Translations under genes and position numbers: made by a program
Part shown: piece after piece, positions 27,885 to 39,596 of the stretch
Numbering within the stretch: the stretch's first letter is position 1
Layout of the letters: every line of letters starts with the position of its first letter
The notes under the pieces: generated by a model
What the model was told of the DNA's origin: nothing
The model's input: only the letters and a program-made list of their open reading frames with translations
The model's database searches: none
DNA from: Pseudaminobacter soli (ex Li et al. 2025)
GTDB taxonomy: Bacteria; Pseudomonadota; Alphaproteobacteria; Rhizobiales; Rhizobiaceae
NCBI RefSeq assembly: GCF_029892515.1
Contig: NZ_JARXVF010000001.1
Location: 2,170,001-2,234,000, forward strand
Length of the DNA: 64,000 bases
Reading direction: 5' to 3'

Positions 27885-28245
27885 TTCCTGTCCTCTGTTC
27901 TGCTGCGGCATAGCCGGCGATCTTGTTGTCGAGGACGAGGAGATTGGCCTGGAGCTCGGCCAGGTTGGCTCGGACGCGGTCGCGGTGCCTTTCAAGCAAT
28001 ACGCGGCGCTCGGGCTCGGTTGCCGTGCCATCCTGCCGTAACGCCGCGTAGCGCAGCATTTCGCGGATCGGCATTCCGGTTGCCTTGAGGCGGCCGAGAA
28101 ATTCGATCCAGGTCAGGATGGACGCGTCGTAATCGCGCTGGCTCGACCGGTCGCGATCCGCATAGGGCAGCAGCCCGATCCGCTCATAGTATCGGATCGT
28201 GTGCGCCGTCAGCCCGCTGCGTTTCGCCAGTTCGCCGATCTTCAT
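27853..28245 (-). CDS. MerR family transcriptional regulator
   Basis: A 130-residue MerR regulator. The N-terminal winged helix reads MKIGELAKRSGLTAHTIRYYERIGLLP, then RDYDASILTWIEFLGRLKATGMPIREMLRYA, with the usual coiled dimerisation helix after it (VLLERHRDRVRANLAELQANLLVLDNKIAGY). There are no effector-domain cysteines for metal sensing. ATG 28245 has GAGG six bases upstream; a TTG at 28251 would add two residues. It probably controls its own operon with the carboxymuconolactone-decarboxylase-like gene, a pairing found in several proteobacteria. Confidence 0.9.
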   Translation of the reverse strand: MKIGELAKRSGLTAHTIRYYERIGLLPYADRDRSSQRDYDASILTWIEFLGRLKATGMPIREMLRYAALRQDGTATEPERRVLLERHRDRVRANLAELQANLLVLDNKIAGYAAAEQRTGNGHSPKRASR

Positions 28246-28339
28246 GGCCAACCTCGTTTCGTTTCGACGCAGGAGAAGCTAGGGCTTCGAGTGCACTCTA
28301 AGTCAATAGCCGATTTTTCGCGCGCCGAAACGAATAAGG

Positions 28340-28374
28340 GCGGCCCGTCCAGCCGGACGAGCCGCCCTTGCAAA
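28340..28374 (-). terminator. Terminator downstream of acs
   Basis: AAGGGCGGC...GTCC, loop AGCC, GGAC...GCCGCCCTT: a long hairpin with two unpaired bases on each side, lying 15-50 bases beyond the acs stop. The T-run is weak on the minus strand (AAGGGCGGC is followed by TTATTCG). Confidence 0.55.
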
Positions 28375-28388
28375 CGCGGAAGGGCGCG

Positions 28389-30344
<1,956 letters not shown>

Positions 30345-30659
30345 TTTCTCTCCCCAGGGATGTCGGGCAGCCTGAGCGCGGCCCGCTGCGCAGGTGAGCG
30401 CGCAGATGTTCGGGTCGAATTAATATCATTCCGCCGTAGCGGACAATATTAGACCTTGGATTTGCCCGGCTTCGCACAAAAGGCGGTGGCTGCGGCCGTC
30501 TCGCATTGGCATTGGCACTCGACGTACGGAGTGCTGACAAGCTCTTGATTTTGTAAATGAAACTCTCCGCGCCCATGCGCGTTTTCCAAGCACGGTTAAG
30601 CATCTGGCCGCGTCACCCACTATATTAGTGGAGAAACGGCAGGGAGCGGGTGAAAGGCC
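30345..30659. promoter_or_regulatory. Divergent promoter region of acs and usg
   Basis: The 315-base spacer has no gene. It includes AT-rich stretches (30419-30455 and 30536-30560) compatible with promoters facing both ways, but no -35/-10 pair that I can defend. Confidence 0.4.
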
Positions 30660-30932
30660 ATGCGCAACGTTTCCGAACTGGAACTGATGCTGAAGGGGTA
30701 CGGGCTGACCACGGCGCAGTTTTTCTACCACATGCCCGACCATCCCCATCTGCTGCAGACCTTCGTCTGGCAGGACTACGACCTGGCGCCGGATTTCCCG
30801 GGCCTGTTCAGGTTCATCAGGTTCTGGACGACCCGGCTGGACGGGCCGCTGCATTCGGTGCGCTACACGCACAGGCTGCTGGTCGCGCCGAACGAATGGC
30901 GCAATGTGAAGGGCGAGTTCGTGTTGCACTGA
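30660..30932 (+). CDS. usg: Usg family protein
   Basis: A 90-residue protein of the Usg family: LKGYGLTTAQFFYHMPDHPHLLQTFVWQDYDLAPDFPGLFRFIRFW followed by DGPLHSVRYTH is the conserved core. The name comes from a gene beside trpF in Caulobacter; no biochemical function is established. Here it is not beside trp genes. It converges with a small membrane protein gene, leaving 8 bases between the stops. Confidence 0.9.
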   Translation: MRNVSELELMLKGYGLTTAQFFYHMPDHPHLLQTFVWQDYDLAPDFPGLFRFIRFWTTRLDGPLHSVRYTHRLLVAPNEWRNVKGEFVLH

Positions 30933-30940
30933 CGGCGTTT

Positions 30941-31327
30941 TCAGCCCGACAGCCGCGCGACAATGGCGAAGGCAACCATGCCGAAGGCAACCGCGGCGAT
31001 GGGCAGCAAGACCTGGATGGCTGCCGACGAGCCGCTCATGTGGTCCCTGCTGGTATAGAATTGTTCGGAAGCCCATTCCGAAAAACTCGGTATCTTCTCA
31101 TCGGGCGCGCGGCGCCGGCGGTGGGCGCGCCAAGTGTGCCAGGCAATTGTCGGCAGCACCACAATCATGATGAAGAAGCCCGTCATGACGCTGAGCAGGT
31201 AGTCGGTGTTCTCGCCCGCACCAAAGCCGATCCATGCCGCAATGACATAGAAGGCGGCCAGTGCAACCAGCGCGGCATAAACGAATGGGTGGAGACGGTC
31301 GGTCGTGTGGACAGGGTATTTGTTCAT
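30941..31327 (-). CDS. Small membrane protein, function unknown
   Basis: A 128-residue protein with three predicted transmembrane segments: FVYAALVALAAFYVIAAWIGF (about 15-35), YLLSVMTGFFIMIVVLPTIAW (about 43-63) and AIQVLLPIAAVAFGMVAFAIV (about 103-123). A basic, arginine-rich loop (HTWRAHRRRR) and a soluble stretch lie between TM2 and TM3. The ATG is preceded by AAGGAGGG, which supports translation. I do not recognise a named family. Confidence 0.75.
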   Translation of the reverse strand: MNKYPVHTTDRLHPFVYAALVALAAFYVIAAWIGFGAGENTDYLLSVMTGFFIMIVVLPTIAWHTWRAHRRRRAPDEKIPSFSEWASEQFYTSRDHMSGSSAAIQVLLPIAAVAFGMVAFAIVARLSG

Positions 31328-31617
31328 GATGCCCTCCTTCGCATCGCAAAGGTGGCCCGTCCGTCGCGTGGTTCTTCACCGGAGATTGGGTTCGCGCGCT
31401 TCGTTTTCCATGTGTTGTATTGACGCCGGGTCAGGTTTACCCGGCCTCGGGCAATGTCGTTGGCCAGTTCATGCTAGACTGTTTGGCAAGCCTATCTGGT
31501 TGTCCTGTCTGGCCGATTGCCAAGGTGGCGACGAATGGCTATGCGCCAAGCCAGGCTTTCGGTCTATCCCGAAGGTTTCTACTTGGAGTTTCCGAGGTTC
31601 GCTTGAGGAGAATTGAC

Positions 31618-32730
31618 GTGAACACGAAGAAATTACTCGCCGGCGTTGCGTTCGCCGCGTCCCTGGTCGTCGCCGCATCGGCTGCCCGCGCCGATATCAC
31701 GATCGGCCTCGTTGCGCCGCTCACCGGCCCCGTCGCGGCCTATGGCGACCAGGTCAAGAACGGCGCGGAAGCCGCCGTCGACACGATCAACAAGAATGGC
31801 GGCATTCTGGGCGAGAAGGTCGTGCTGAAGTTCGCCGACGATGCGGGCGATCCCAAGCAGGGCGTGTCGGCCGCCAACAATCTGGTCGGCGACGGTGTGC
31901 ACTATGTCGTCGGCCCGGTGACGTCGGGCGTGGCGATCCCCGCTTCGGACGTCTTCGCCGAGAACGGCGTGCTGATGGTGACCCCCACCGCGACCGCGCC
32001 GGACCTGACCAATCGCGGCCTGACCAACATTCTGCGCACCTGCGGCCGCGACGACCAGCAGGCCGAAGTCGCCGCCAAATACGTGCTCGACCATCTGAAG
32101 GACAAGAAGATCGCCGTCCTCCACGACAAGGGCACCTACGGCATGGGCCTGGCCAATGCGTTCAAGGCCGGCCTCAACGCCGGCGGCGTGACCGAGGTGC
32201 TGTATGAAGGCCTCACCCCCGGCGACAAGGATTACTCGGCGCTCGTCGGCCGTCTGAAGAAGGACGGCGCGGAAGTCATCTATTTCGGCGGCTATCACCC
32301 CGAAGGCGGCCTGCTTGCCCGTCAGCTGGCGGATGCCGGCGTGAAGGCGCAGATCATCGGCGGCGAAGGCCTCTCCAACACCGAATATTGGGCGATCGGC
32401 AACCAGGCTGCGGCCGGCACACTCTTCACCAATGCCACCGACGCGCTGAAGAACCCGGATTCGGCCGAAGCCGTGCAGGTGCTGAAGGACAAGGGCGTTC
32501 CGCCGGAGGCCTTCACGCTCAACGCCTATGCGGCCGTGCAGGTTCTGAAGGCAGGCATCGAGAAGGCCGGCAAGGCCGACGATACCGCCGCCGTCGCAAC
32601 CGCGATCAAGTCGGGCGAGCCGATCCAGACCGCTATCGGCAAGCTCACCTACGGCGAAAACGGCGACCTGTCCTCGCCGAGCTTCTCGCTGTTCAAGTGG
32701 GAAGACGGCAAGATCGTCTCGGCGGACTGA
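31618..32730 (+). CDS. LIV-type ABC transporter substrate-binding protein
   Basis: A 370-residue periplasmic binding protein of the branched-chain amino acid (HAAT) family. The signal peptide ends ASAARA before [24 protein letters not shown], the typical mature start. Further family blocks are [50 protein letters not shown] and [39 protein letters not shown] 31618 is chosen because GAGGAG lies seven bases before it and the signal peptide starts here; a longer frame to 31420 is not coding. No permease or ATPase gene is adjacent, so it is an orphan binding protein that must use a transporter encoded elsewhere. Confidence 0.92.
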   Translation: MNTKKLLAGVAFAASLVVAASAARADITIGLVAPLTGPVAAYGDQVKNGAEAAVDTINKNGGILGEKVVLKFADDAGDPKQGVSAANNLVGDGVHYVVGPVTSGVAIPASDVFAENGVLMVTPTATAPDLTNRGLTNILRTCGRDDQQAEVAAKYVLDHLKDKKIAVLHDKGTYGMGLANAFKAGLNAGGVTEVLYEGLTPGDKDYSALVGRLKKDGAEVIYFGGYHPEGGLLARQLADAGVKAQIIGGEGLSNTEYWAIGNQAAAGTLFTNATDALKNPDSAEAVQVLKDKGVPPEAFTLNAYAAVQVLKAGIEKAGKADDTAAVATAIKSGEPIQTAIGKLTYGENGDLSSPSFSLFKWEDGKIVSAD

Positions 32731-32739
32731 TCTCGCCTG

Positions 32740-32763
32740 GAGCATCGGAATGTTCCGATGCTC
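32740..32763. repeat. Perfect palindrome after the LIV binding protein
   Basis: GAGCATCGGAA, TG, TTCCGATGCTC: an 11-base perfect stem with a two-base centre, 9 bases after the stop. It resembles dispersed rhizobial palindromes more than a terminator, because the terminator proper follows at 32788. Confidence 0.6.
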
Positions 32764-32787
32764 GTTCAAACTGTTTGGGTACGAAGA

Positions 32788-32815
32788 AAGGCCGGGAGAG
32801 ATCCCGGCCTTTTAT
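32788..32815 (+). terminator. Terminator of the LIV binding protein gene
   Basis: AAGGCCGGGA, loop GAGA, TCCCGGCCTT with a tail of TTAT: a ten-base perfect stem with a good U-tract. Confidence 0.85.
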
Positions 32816-32841
32816 CTGCATCGACTTCCGCTGGACTGCGA

Positions 32842-33876
32842 TCAGACCACCGGCGGATTGAGCCGCGCAAATCCCTCCTGCCGCCGGTAGGGGAAATAGG
32901 GATAGGGCGCGGTGACTTCGCTTGCCGCATCGAGGCGCGCGACCTGCTCGGGCGTGAGCGACCAGCCTATGGCTCCCAGATTCTGGCGTAGCTGCTCCTC
33001 GTTGCGCGCGCCGATGATGACGGAAGATACGGTCGGGCGCTGGAGCAGCCAGTTTAGGGCGATCTGCGGCACCGTCTTGCCGGTTTCCCTGGCTATCACG
33101 TCGATCGCATCGACGATTCTGTAGAGGTGCTCGTCCTCGACCGGCGGTCCGAAGCTTGCCGTGTCGTGAAGCCTGCTGCCTTCGGGCAGCGGCTGGCCGC
33201 GCCTGACCTTGCCGGTCAGGCGGCCCCAGCCGAGCGGGCTCCACACCATCGCGCCGACGCCCTGGTCGAGCCCCAGCGGCATCAGCTCCCATTCGTAGTC
33301 GCGTCCGACGAGCGAATAATAGACCTGGTTGGCGACATAGCGGGGCCAGCCGTGCCTGTCGGCGAGCGCCAGCGACTTCATGAGCTGCCAGCCGGAGAAG
33401 TTCGATACGCCGACATAGCGAAGCTTGCCGTCGCGGACGAGAACGTCGAGCGTCGACAGCACTTCGTCAATGGGCGTGCCGGCGTCGAAGGCGTGGAGCT
33501 GAAGAAGGTCGATATAGTCGGTGCCAAGGCGCCGCAGCGCGTCCTCGACCGCGCGGATCAGCCGTGAGCGGGAAGAGCCTGCATCGTTCGGTCCGTCGCC
33601 CATGGGCAAAGAGGTCTTGGTGGAGATCAGCACCTGGTCACGGCGCCCCTTGATGGCCGCGCCAAGCACCTCTTCCGAGGCGCCGTCCGAATAGACGTCG
33701 GCGGTATCGAAGAGGTTGACGCCGGCCTCCAGGCAGATGTCGACCAGCCGCCGCGCTTCGGTCTCGCCGCTGTTGCCCCAGTGGCTGAACAACGGGCCGG
33801 AGCCGCCGAATGTGCCCGCGCCGAAAGAAAGAGCCGGCACCTTCAGGCCGGATGCTCCAAGTCGTCTGTATTCCAT
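32842..33876 (-). CDS. Aldo/keto reductase
   Basis: A 344-residue NADPH-dependent oxidoreductase of the AKR superfamily, YghZ/IolS-like branch. The catalytic tetrad is visible: D57 and Y62 in LFDTADVYSDG, K87 in ISTKTS and H128 in LLQLHAFD. SVIIGARNEEQLRQNLGAIGW near the C terminus is the cofactor-phosphate-binding segment. ATG 33876 has AAGGAG eight bases upstream. The longer frame to 33924 is rejected for lack of family content. It lies 69 bases downstream of the MFS gene on the same strand and may be co-transcribed with it. Substrate unknown. Confidence 0.92.
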   Translation of the reverse strand: MEYRRLGASGLKVPALSFGAGTFGGSGPLFSHWGNSGETEARRLVDICLEAGVNLFDTADVYSDGASEEVLGAAIKGRRDQVLISTKTSLPMGDGPNDAGSSRSRLIRAVEDALRRLGTDYIDLLQLHAFDAGTPIDEVLSTLDVLVRDGKLRYVGVSNFSGWQLMKSLALADRHGWPRYVANQVYYSLVGRDYEWELMPLGLDQGVGAMVWSPLGWGRLTGKVRRGQPLPEGSRLHDTASFGPPVEDEHLYRIVDAIDVIARETGKTVPQIALNWLLQRPTVSSVIIGARNEEQLRQNLGAIGWSLTPEQVARLDAASEVTAPYPYFPYRRQEGFARLNPPVV

Positions 33877-33945
33877 GGTCAGTACTCCTTGTATGCGTTG
33901 AACGACATTGGGTGCGGGCAACAAAATGCCCGCGGGTGAGGTCAG

Positions 33946-35130
33946 CTATTCGGCCGCGTTGGGAGACGGCACGAAGCCTACACCGCGCCGGTCGAGGCGC
34001 AGCGCGGCGAACGCCACGGCAAGTGCCGCCAGCGGGACCAGTCCAGCCACGAAGGTCACGGCGCCGAGGCCGGGTCCGTGGTCGATGACGAAGCCGCCGA
34101 GCCAGGCGCCGATGGCGTTACCGAGGTTGAAGGCGGCGATGTTGAAGGAAGATGCCAGCCCCTGGCCCGCGCCGGCGGCCTTGCTGAGCACCCACATCTG
34201 CAGCGGAGCGACCGTAGCGAAGGCGGCGGCGCCGAAAAGGCCGATCGCGATGACCGCCAGGACCTGGTTGTGGATCGCAAGGGTCAGGACGAACAGCGCG
34301 GCAGAGAGCACAATCAGGCTGCCGATCACGGTAGGCACCAGCCGCCGGTCGGCCAGTCGTCCGCCAAGCAGGTTGCCCGCCACCAGGCCCGCGCCGAAGA
34401 CCAGCAGGATCGGCGAAACGGCCGCTTCGGAGTAGCCGGTGATGCGCGTGAGGATGGGCGCGATGTAGGTGAAGCCGGCAAAGACGCCGACCCAGCTTAG
34501 CACGGTGGTCAGAAGCCCCAGCAGGACGGGCTTGCGGCCGAGCACGGCGAGCGCGCTTTCCCCGCCTTCCTGCTCCTCGCTATTGCGGTCGGCCGGGACC
34601 AGAAGCGCGATGACACCCAGAGCGACGATGCCGATCAGCGTCACCGCCCAGAAAGTGGAGCGCCAGCCATAGGCCTGGCCGAGCCAGGTGCCGAAGGGCA
34701 CGCCGAGGATATTGGCGAGCGTGAGGCCGGTGAACATGACGGCGATTGCCGAGGCCTTGCGGTCCGGGGCGACCAGCCCCGTGGCGACAACCGAGCCGAC
34801 GCCGAAGAAGGAGGCATGCGCAAAGGCTGTGAGCACGCGCGCGGCCATCAGCGTCCAGTAGTCCAGCGCAAGCGCGCAGGCGAGATTGCCGATGGTGAAG
34901 ATCGCCATCAGGGCCATCAGCAGCGTCTTGTGCGACCAGCGCCCGGCAATGGCGCCAAGCAGCGGCGCGCCGCCGACGACGCCCAGCGCATAGCCGGAAA
35001 TGAGCATGCCTGCCGCCGAGATCGACACGCCGAGATCGGCGCTGACATCGAGCAGCAGGCCCATGATGACAAATTCAGTGACGCCGATTCCGAAAGCGCC
35101 GGCGGCGAGTGCATAAAGGGCGATAGGCAT
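33946..35130 (-). CDS. MFS transporter (AraJ/arabinose-efflux-like)
   Basis: A 394-residue, 12-segment major facilitator of the DHA1 family similar to AraJ/YdhP: MPIALYALAAGAFGIGVTEFVIMGLLLDVSADLGVS is the characteristic opening, and LGAIAGRWSHKTLLM is the motif A region. It is divergent from a LysR-type gene, with a 117-base spacer containing an inverted repeat, and is followed by the aldo/keto reductase. The arrangement suggests LysR-controlled export of an inhibitory compound. GGAG precedes the ATG. Confidence 0.92.
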   Translation of the reverse strand: MPIALYALAAGAFGIGVTEFVIMGLLLDVSADLGVSISAAGMLISGYALGVVGGAPLLGAIAGRWSHKTLLMALMAIFTIGNLACALALDYWTLMAARVLTAFAHASFFGVGSVVATGLVAPDRKASAIAVMFTGLTLANILGVPFGTWLGQAYGWRSTFWAVTLIGIVALGVIALLVPADRNSEEQEGGESALAVLGRKPVLLGLLTTVLSWVGVFAGFTYIAPILTRITGYSEAAVSPILLVFGAGLVAGNLLGGRLADRRLVPTVIGSLIVLSAALFVLTLAIHNQVLAVIAIGLFGAAAFATVAPLQMWVLSKAAGAGQGLASSFNIAAFNLGNAIGAWLGGFVIDHGPGLGAVTFVAGLVPLAALAVAFAALRLDRRGVGFVPSPNAAE

Positions 35131-35230
35131 GGTTGCTCCAGCGACGATAGGTCGACGCCAGTAGCCGGCGCCGGCCTATAGATCGTCTGCCGGAGCTTTG
35201 TGAACCAGACTTGCGGAAGGCACATTTTCT

Positions 35231-35245
35231 GTGAAATAGATTCAC
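35231..35245. promoter_or_regulatory. Candidate LysR binding site (inverted repeat)
   Basis: GTGAA, ATAGA, TTCAC: a perfect five-base inverted repeat with T and A spaced as in LysR boxes, two bases before the LysR start. It fits autoregulation and control of the divergent MFS gene. Confidence 0.45.
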
Positions 35246-35247
35246 GA

Positions 35248-36156
35248 ATGGCGAGACCCGAAATCAACCGCTCCGGCGAGATGGAAGTGTTCGTCCGCGT
35301 GATCGAGGCGGGCAGCTTTTCGGCGGCTGCCCGGGCGCTTCGCGTGACCCCCTCGGCGGTGAGCAAGCTCGTCGCCCGGCTCGAGGCGCGGCTGGGGGGC
35401 CGGCTGCTCAGCCGCTCCACGCGCAAGATCATGCTGACGCCGGAGGGCGTTGCGTTTCACACAAGTGCCATGCGCATTCTGGCTGACATGGCGGCGGCGG
35501 AACGGGAGGCGGCGGCTGGGGCCGCGCCACGCGGAAGGCTGCGCGTCAACAGCTATGTGCCGTTCGGCCAGCATCGCCTGATCAGGCTGGTGGCGCGGTT
35601 TCTGGAGCTCTATCCCGAGATATCGGTCGACGTGGTGCTGACGGATGACGTCATCGACCTGATGCAGGAACGCGCCGACGTGGCCATTCGGGCAGGTCCG
35701 CTCAGCGATTCCAGCTTGGTCGCGCGCAAGCTGGGGCAAAGCCGCATGGTACTGGTGGCAGCGCCATCCTACCTCGCGCGCCGTGGCACGCCGAATGTGC
35801 CGGCCGATCTCGACGCACATGAACGCATGGAGTTCGGCTTCCTGCGCCACGTCAATGGCTGGCCCTTTGTCGATGGAACCGGCGCGAGCATGATCGTGCC
35901 GACCAACGGCAATGTGGTGGTGAGCGACGGGGAGGCGATGCGGCGCATGGCGCTTGCCGGCGCGGGCATTGCCCGTCTGGCGCGCTGGCATGTCGACCCC
36001 GACATTGCCGCCGGGCGGTTGGTGCCGATCCTCGAGGAGTTCAATCCCGGCGACGAGGAAGCCACGCACGCGATCTATGTCGGACAGGGCAAATATCTGC
36101 CGGCGCGGGTGCGCGCGTTCCTCGATTTTCTCACCGAGAACGTGACGCTGGCGTAG
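35248..36156 (+). CDS. LysR family transcriptional regulator
   Basis: 302 residues. The winged helix is MEVFVRVIEAGSFSAAARALRVTPSAVSKLVARLEARLGGRLLSRSTRKIMLTPEG, and the effector-binding domain follows (GRLRVNSYVPFGQHRLIRLVARFLELYPEISVDVVLTDDVIDLMQERADVAIRAG). I prefer ATG 35248 because MARPEINRSGEMEVF is the common family start, although GTG 35200 has a GGAG before it and would give 16 more residues. It probably controls the divergent MFS gene. Effector unknown. Confidence 0.92.
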   Translation: MARPEINRSGEMEVFVRVIEAGSFSAAARALRVTPSAVSKLVARLEARLGGRLLSRSTRKIMLTPEGVAFHTSAMRILADMAAAEREAAAGAAPRGRLRVNSYVPFGQHRLIRLVARFLELYPEISVDVVLTDDVIDLMQERADVAIRAGPLSDSSLVARKLGQSRMVLVAAPSYLARRGTPNVPADLDAHERMEFGFLRHVNGWPFVDGTGASMIVPTNGNVVVSDGEAMRRMALAGAGIARLARWHVDPDIAAGRLVPILEEFNPGDEEATHAIYVGQGKYLPARVRAFLDFLTENVTLA

Positions 36157-36167
36157 ACCTCAGGCCG

Positions 36168-36830
36168 TTATCTGGCGCCGAAGATCGCCGAGCCGACGCG
36201 GACGCTGGTGGCGCCGAAGGCGATGGCCGTCTCGAAGTCGCCCGACATGCCCATCGACAGCTTTTCGACGCCGGCCTGGCGCGCCAGCTTTTCGAGCAGC
36301 GCGAAATGCGGGCCGGGGTTTTCGTCCGCCGTCGGGATGCACATCAGGCCCTCAATCGCGAGATTGTGAACCTCGCGGCAGCGCTTGACGAATTCCACCG
36401 CCTCGCGCGGTTCGATGCCTGCCTTCTGCGGCTCGGAGCCGGTGTTGACCTGCACGTAGAGCTTTGGCGAACGGCCCTGCCTTGCGATCTCCTTGGCGAG
36501 CTCCGCGGCGATCTTCTCGCGGTCGACCGTTTCGATGACGTCGAACAGCGCCACCGCTTCCTTGGCCTTGTTGGACTGCAGCGGGCCGATGAGATGCAGC
36601 TCGATGCCTGCAAATTCTTGCCTCAGCGCCGGCCACTTGCCTTGCGCTTCCTGCACGCGGTTTTCGCCGAAGACGCGCTGGCCCGCCTCGAGCACCGGGC
36701 GGATGGCATCGGCCTCGAAGGTTTTCGACACGGCGACGAGCGTTGCGGCGCCTTCCGGGCGGTCCGCCTCAAGTTCTGCGGCGGCGATCTTGCGCCTGAC
36801 CTCGAGAAGCTGTTCGACCGACTTTTCCAT
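36168..36830 (-). CDS. yggS: YggS/PLPBP family pyridoxal-phosphate homeostasis protein
   Basis: 220-residue PLP-binding protein of the PROSC family, a single alanine-racemase-like barrel. The PLP lysine is K36 in LVAVSKTFEADAIRP. HLIGPLQSNKAKEAVALFDVIETVD and the C-terminal LSMGMSGDFETAIAFGATSVRVGSAIFG are the family phosphate-binding segments. The family controls free PLP rather than being a dedicated enzyme. It converges with the LysR gene (11 bases apart) and is divergent from leuS. Confidence 0.95.
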   Translation of the reverse strand: MEKSVEQLLEVRRKIAAAELEADRPEGAATLVAVSKTFEADAIRPVLEAGQRVFGENRVQEAQGKWPALRQEFAGIELHLIGPLQSNKAKEAVALFDVIETVDREKIAAELAKEIARQGRSPKLYVQVNTGSEPQKAGIEPREAVEFVKRCREVHNLAIEGLMCIPTADENPGPHFALLEKLARQAGVEKLSMGMSGDFETAIAFGATSVRVGSAIFGAR

Positions 36831-36974
36831 GCCTTGGCCCTGCTGCTTTTTGCCCGCCCCCAGCCTGCTGGTGTTGACGGGTTGGGGAATCCATGATGAA
36901 CACCCACGACGATTTCCTGAACCACGGGTTTTCGCCCGTAGGTTCCACGCACGCTTTTAAGTGAAAAACATCCG

Positions 36975-39596
36975 ATGGCAACCGAACGATACAATCCACG
37001 CGCGTCAGAGCCCAAATGGCAGAAGGCCTGGGATGCCAAGAAGCTCTTCGAGACGAAGAACGAGGACCCACGCCCGAAATACTACGTGCTGGAGATGTTC
37101 CCCTATCCGTCGGGGCGCATCCATATCGGCCATACGCGCAACTACACGATGGGCGACGTAGTTGCCCGCTACAAGCGCGCCAAGGGTTTTAACGTCCTGC
37201 ACCCGATGGGCTGGGACGCTTTCGGCATGCCGGCCGAGAACGCCGCGATGCAGAACAAGGTTCATCCCAAGGACTGGACCTACGACAACATCGCCACGAT
37301 GCGCGCGCAGCTGAAGGTGATGGGCCTGTCGATCGACTGGAGCCGCGAGTTCGCCACCTGCGACGTCGACTACTACCACCGCCAGCAGATGCTGTTCCTC
37401 GACATGGTCGAGAAGGGGCTGGTCACGCGCAAGTCGTCCAAGGTCAACTGGGACCCCGAGGACATGACCGTGCTCGCCAATGAGCAGGTCATCGATGGTC
37501 GCGGCTGGCGCTCGGGCGCGCTGGTCGAACAGCGCGAGCTGACGCAGTGGTTCTTCAAGATCACCGACTATGCGCAGGACCTGCTCGATTCGCTGGAAGG
37601 CCTGACCGAGTGGCCTGAGAAGGTCCGCACCATGCAGTCCAACTGGATCGGCCGCTCCGAAGGCCTGTTGATCCGCTGGGCGATTGCCGACGGCACCGCG
37701 CCGAACGGTGAGCAGGAGCTGGAAGTCTACACGACGCGCCCGGACACGATCTTCGGCGCCTCCTTCATGGCGATCTCCGCCGACCACCCGCTGGCCAAGA
37801 AGGTCGCCGAGAAGAATCCAGAACTGGCTGCCTTCCTCGATGAAGTGCACCGCATGGGCACCTCGGTGGCTGCGCTCGAAACCGCCGAGAAGAAGGGCTT
37901 TGACACCGGCATCCGCGTCGTCCACCCCTTCGACGACAGCTGGACGCTGCCGGTCTATGTCGCCAACTTCGTGCTGATGGAATACGGCACGGGCGCGATC
38001 TTCGGCTGCCCCTCGGGCGACCAGCGCGACCTCGACTTCGCCAACAAGTACGGACTGCCGGTGGTGCCGGTGGTGATGCCGGAAGGCGCGGACGCCGCCA
38101 CCTTCCAGGTCACCGAAGAGGCCTATACCGACGACGGCGTGATGATCAATTCGCGCTTCCTCGACGGCATGAAGCCCAAGCAGGCCTTTGAGGAGGTCGC
38201 GAACCTCCTCGGCGAAAAGACCATCGGCAACCGCCCGATGGGCGAACGCAAGGTGCAGTTCCGCCTGCGCGACTGGGGCATTTCGCGCCAGCGCTACTGG
38301 GGCTGCCCGATCCCGATGATCCACTGCGACGATTGCGGCACCGTGCCGGTGCCGCGCGCCGACCTGCCGGTCAAGCTGCCCGACGACATCGACTTCGACA
38401 AGCCGGGCAACCCGCTCGACCGCCATGCAAGCTGGCGCCATGTGACGTGCCCGAAGTGCGGCAAGGATGCGCGCCGCGAAACCGACACGATGGACACGTT
38501 CGTGGATTCGTCGTGGTATTTCGCCCGCTTCACCGCGCCGTGGGAAAACGAGCCGACCGACCCCAAGGCCGCCAATGAATGGCTGCCGGTGGACCAGTAT
38601 ATCGGCGGCATCGAGCACGCGATCCTGCACCTGCTCTATTCGCGCTTCTTCACCCGCGCCATGCGCGAGACCGGCCACCTGAACCTCGCCGAGCCGTTCA
38701 AGGGCCTGTTCACGCAGGGCATGGTGGTGCACGAGACCTACAAGTCTGCCGAGGGGCGCTGGCTGGCGCCGACCGAGGTGCGGCTTGAGATCGACGGCAC
38801 GACACGCAGCGCCATCGAGATCGCGACCGGCAAGCCGGCGTCGATCGGCGCGCTCGAGAAGATGTCGAAGTCCAAGAAGAACACGGTGAGCCCGGAAGAG
38901 ATCACCGATGGCTACGGCGCCGACACCGCGCGCTGGTTCATGCTGTCGGACTCCCCGCCCGAGCGCGACGTGGAATGGACCGACGACGGCGCGGCCGGCG
39001 CGCATCGCTTCGTGCAGCGCGTGTGGCGCATCATCTCCACCGCCGGCGAAGCGCTGGCCGGCGTGAAGCCTGTTTCGGCCTCGGAAGGTGCGGCGGGGGC
39101 TGTTTCCAAGCCCGCGCACAAGGCGCTGAAGGCGGTCGGCGAGGACATCGAAAAGCTCGCCTTCAACCGTTCCATCGCCCGCATCTACGAACTGGCCAAC
39201 GTGCTGTCCGGCCCGGTGGGCGAGATCGCCGAGGGCAAGGGGGACGATGCCCTGAAGGGTGCGACCCGCGAAGCGGTCGAGATCCTCGTGCATCTGATTG
39301 CGCCCTTCATGCCGCACCTGGCCGAAGAAGGCTGGGCGACCGTGGGCGGCACCGATCTGGTGGCCGAGCGGCCGTGGCCGACGTTCGATCCGGCGCTGGT
39401 GGTGGACAACGAGTTCACCTATCCGGTGCAGGTCAACGGCAAGAAGCGCGGGGATTTGACAATCGCCCGCGACGCAGATCAAGTTGCCGTCGAAAAGGCG
39501 GCACTGGCGCTCGAGTCCGTCCAGAAGGCACTCGAAGGAAAAGCGCCGCGCAAGGTGATCGTCGTGCCGCAAAGGATCGTCAATGTCGTTGCCTGA
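36975..39596 (+). CDS. leuS: Leucyl-tRNA synthetase
   Basis: Class I aminoacyl-tRNA synthetase charging tRNA-Leu, 873 residues. HIGH is at 50-53 ([11 protein letters not shown]), the editing domain includes the threonine-rich [15 protein letters not shown], a zinc-binding region has [24 protein letters not shown], and KMSKS is at 629-633. The C-terminal anticodon-binding and tRNA-contacting domains are complete. The last 14 bases overlap lptE, so leuS and lptE are in one operon. Confidence 0.99.
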   Translation: MATERYNPRASEPKWQKAWDAKKLFETKNEDPRPKYYVLEMFPYPSGRIHIGHTRNYTMGDVVARYKRAKGFNVLHPMGWDAFGMPAENAAMQNKVHPKDWTYDNIATMRAQLKVMGLSIDWSREFATCDVDYYHRQQMLFLDMVEKGLVTRKSSKVNWDPEDMTVLANEQVIDGRGWRSGALVEQRELTQWFFKITDYAQDLLDSLEGLTEWPEKVRTMQSNWIGRSEGLLIRWAIADGTAPNGEQELEVYTTRPDTIFGASFMAISADHPLAKKVAEKNPELAAFLDEVHRMGTSVAALETAEKKGFDTGIRVVHPFDDSWTLPVYVANFVLMEYGTGAIFGCPSGDQRDLDFANKYGLPVVPVVMPEGADAATFQVTEEAYTDDGVMINSRFLDGMKPKQAFEEVANLLGEKTIGNRPMGERKVQFRLRDWGISRQRYWGCPIPMIHCDDCGTVPVPRADLPVKLPDDIDFDKPGNPLDRHASWRHVTCPKCGKDARRETDTMDTFVDSSWYFARFTAPWENEPTDPKAANEWLPVDQYIGGIEHAILHLLYSRFFTRAMRETGHLNLAEPFKGLFTQGMVVHETYKSAEGRWLAPTEVRLEIDGTTRSAIEIATGKPASIGALEKMSKSKKNTVSPEEITDGYGADTARWFMLSDSPPERDVEWTDDGAAGAHRFVQRVWRIISTAGEALAGVKPVSASEGAAGAVSKPAHKALKAVGEDIEKLAFNRSIARIYELANVLSGPVGEIAEGKGDDALKGATREAVEILVHLIAPFMPHLAEEGWATVGGTDLVAERPWPTFDPALVVDNEFTYPVQVNGKKRGDLTIARDADQVAVEKAALALESVQKALEGKAPRKVIVVPQRIVNVVA

